A stretch of 14,829 bases of DNA from Chthonomonas sp. UBA2391 (GTDB lineage Bacteria > Armatimonadota > Fimbriimonadia > Fimbriimonadales > Fimbriimonadaceae). The notes under the pieces are model-generated. The model did no database searches. It was given only the letters and a program-made list of their open reading frames with translations, and had not been told where the DNA came from. This document shows, in pieces, positions 13,512 through 14,829 of this stretch. Position numbers and translations under genes: made by a program. Numbering within the stretch: the stretch's first letter is position 1; every line of letters starts with the position of its first letter. The stretch spans positions 1 to 14,829 of the forward strand of contig DDSL01000130.1 in assembly GCA_002343825.1 (NCBI GenBank), read 5' to 3'.

Positions 13512-13919
13512 CTAGTTGTTTTTCGCCACCTTGACGTTCGCCCAGGTGTAGATGGGTAGGCCATTAGACTTCGTACCAGTCTGAGTCAGCACCGACTGTG
13601 GGTAGGCCGGGCTGGTGCTTGCCGGGAAGGTGTCCGCGCCCATGTTCCAGGTCCGCTTTTCTGCTTCCCCTGGTAGCGCTGTGGCATCGAAATGGGTATC
13701 CCGGTGCCCCTCCGCCGCTGAGCAGTTCGCCTGCATCGCATTGAACCAAGCGACGCACTCGTCAACTGTCCAAGAGGTCGAAAGACTTGGTCGAGTCGAA
13801 GTCGTCGCCAAGGGTTCAAAGATCCGGGCATGCCACGGATGGCCGGTTCCAAACGCCGCACGATAGGCGGAACCCTTGCTGAGCAAATCCCGCCGAAGTG
13901 ACGGCGAGAGCCAAAGCAT
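13512..13919 (-). CDS. Hypothetical protein, unrecognised
   Basis: A 135-aa frame from ATG 13919 to TAG 13512. I do not recognise a family. Its composition is protein-like: balanced codons and several Trp and His residues (GTGHPWHARIF, TVDECVAWFNAMQANC, EKRTWNMGADTFPAS, LPIYTWANVKVAKNN). There is no signal peptide or membrane segment, and there are two cysteines. There is no clear ribosome site, and the start codon sits beside the inverted repeat AAAAGC/GCTTTT (13921-13937), so the true start may lie elsewhere or the gene may be a truncated remnant. Overlapping frames on both strands are also open here, which lowers confidence. It is divergent from the secreted-protein gene at 14032. Confidence 0.4.
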   Translation of the reverse strand: MLWLSPSLRRDLLSKGSAYRAAFGTGHPWHARIFEPLATTSTRPSLSTSWTVDECVAWFNAMQANCSAAEGHRDTHFDATALPGEAEKRTWNMGADTFPASTSPAYPQSVLTQTGTKSNGLPIYTWANVKVAKNN

Positions 13920-13920
13920 A

Positions 13921-13937
13921 AAAGCTAGCGGCTTTTG
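13921..13937. repeat. Short inverted repeat in the divergent gap
   Basis: AAAAGC (13921-13926) and GCTTTT (13932-13937) are inverted around TAGCG. It lies 1 bp from the start codon of the unrecognised minus-strand ORF. It could be an operator or part of a hairpin. Confidence 0.25.
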
Positions 13938-14022
13938 GAAAGAATTGTCGTATCCTAAGGTTGTCCGAAGCGAGGATCAGGCCGGCAATAGTGCTGGCAC
14001 GTTCTCACTACTCGGACTTTTC

Positions 14023-14026
14023 GAGG
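14023..14026 (+). promoter_or_regulatory. Ribosome binding site of the last gene
   Basis: GAGG lies 5 nt before ATG 14032 and supports that start. Confidence 0.5.
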
Positions 14027-14031
14027 TTCAA

Positions 14032-14829
14032 ATGAGAGGTTCCTGCTGTCTTTTTGCTTGTTTCGCGATTTCTTTGGCCCATGGGTCGTGGGGCTATAGG
14101 TTCCAGGCGATTCCCCAAGTGGGCGGAAACATGAGGGTATATGCGGCAAGCAAAGGGACCTTTGCTACGGGAGTGACAGACAATGGAGTCGAGGAAACGC
14201 TGATCGTTTCACCTGCTGGGACACTTCCACTCAATCATATCCATGGATTTAAGAGATCAAGGGTCAACTACTTGGGATCCGACCGGATTGGGTTTGCACG
14301 AATTCAAAAAAACACCGAGGACTTCAGCCGATTCAACGCCTACATCCATAGCGGCGAACTGAAGTATGTCGCCCCAGCGGCGAACACTGAGGAGGCTTAC
14401 ATCCTCGGTGGGAGCGAGACTGGGTGGATCACAGGATACAGCACCTTCCGGACCGGGGACGGGTTCTTGGGATCCGTCGCGTTTCTCTACAACCCGACCA
14501 CCGGCGAACGGATTGACACTTTTCTCAGCACCAACAACCACTACATGGCCGGAAACAGTAAGAACGAATTCACCTTCGTTACGTCGCCAGACGAACCGAG
14601 TTCCGGCACCTCGAATGCCGCGTTTCTCCGCCGAGGGAACAGCCTCAAACGCATCGGGTCATTTATTCCTAGTTTCATCAATAACCAGTCCACGGTAGTC
14701 GGAGATGGTTTCGGTGGGGGGTTTATCTGGACCGAGGAGGGCGGAGAGCGGCTCATACCCAACGCGGAAGGCGGAGTCTGGGGACTCTCCCACTCGGGAA
14801 CCATCATCACCCGAACGGGCGGTGAAAGC
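14032..14829 (+). CDS. Secreted protein with HAF-like repeats, cut by the window end
   Basis: An open frame of 266 codons runs from ATG 14032 off the end of the window without a stop. The first 21 or so residues form a signal peptide (MRGSCCLFACFAISLAHG), so the product is probably exported. The rest is beta-rich, with Gly, Ser, Thr and Asn. Segments recur in the pattern aromatic-Leu/Ile-x(n)-Gly-Glu-Arg-Leu/Ile followed by a turn, for example AFLYNPTTGERID, AFLRRGNSLKRIG and GFIWTEEGGERLIP, each leading to a short Asn/Ser-Gly strand. This resembles extracellular HAF-type repeats, which build propeller-like folds, but the match is by eye only. The gene is divergent from the unrecognised ORF ending its upstream side at 13919. 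The C-terminal sorting signal, if any, lies outside the window. Confidence 0.7.
   Translation, partial: MRGSCCLFACFAISLAHGSWGYRFQAIPQVGGNMRVYAASKGTFATGVTDNGVEETLIVSPAGTLPLNHIHGFKRSRVNYLGSDRIGFARIQKNTEDFSRFNAYIHSGELKYVAPAANTEEAYILGGSETGWITGYSTFRTGDGFLGSVAFLYNPTTGERIDTFLSTNNHYMAGNSKNEFTFVTSPDEPSSGTSNAAFLRRGNSLKRIGSFIPSFINNQSTVVGDGFGGGFIWTEEGGERLIPNAEGGVWGLSHSGTIITRTGGES

Noticed and set aside
1..14829. Search for CRISPR arrays, transposases, integrases, toxin-antitoxin pairs or a defence cluster.
   Set aside because: No regularly spaced repeats, target-site duplications or such gene families were seen; the content is housekeeping and envelope genes.

Overview
The window is GC-rich chromosomal DNA, densely coding on both strands with short intergenic gaps. 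It looks like a diderm environmental bacterium. The mix is a secreted protein with a copper-amine-oxidase-N-type 'stalk' domain, paired PilZ proteins, a PhoPQ-type hydrolase, a 7Fe ferredoxin, LonA, RimO, SerC and an Lnt-like acyltransferase. This would fit Armatimonadota (Fimbriimonadia), but that is an inference from gene content and protein style, not a sequence match. I see no rRNA, tRNA, CRISPR array, insertion sequence or phage gene.

Layout. 1-194: non-coding, with a strong hairpin at 51-93. 195-1539: an apolipoprotein N-acyltransferase-like gene broken by a one-base frameshift near 849. 1752-2951 (minus): a PhoPQ-activated-type alpha/beta hydrolase. It is divergent from 3034-4416 (plus), a secreted Ig-like/stalk-domain protein that ends at a clear terminator. 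4686-5045 (plus): a one-domain PilZ protein with its own terminator. 5130-5522 (minus): an A-type Fe-S carrier, divergent from a 7Fe ferredoxin (5692-5940, plus). 5937-6521 (minus): a second PilZ-like protein whose stop codon overlaps the ferredoxin stop. 6632-9604 (plus): a GbsR/MarR-type regulator followed by LonA, then an MFS transporter (9649-10863, plus). 10867-13340 (minus): serC-rimO as a tight operon. 13512-13919 (minus): an unrecognised ORF. 14032 to the end (plus): the start of a secreted protein cut by the window edge.

Themes. The window holds housekeeping genes (protein quality control, ribosome modification, serine/PLP metabolism, Fe-S biogenesis and electron transfer) beside envelope and signalling functions (Lnt, stalk protein, two PilZ proteins). 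No complete new multi-gene system stands out. The observations most worth checking are the frameshifted lnt, the nested inverted repeats between the two Fe-S genes, a recurring start architecture with a TANNNT hexamer 5-9 nt before ATG and no Shine-Dalgarno (candidate leaderless mRNAs), the extra CxxC tail on the Fe-S carrier, and the regulator-lon pairing.
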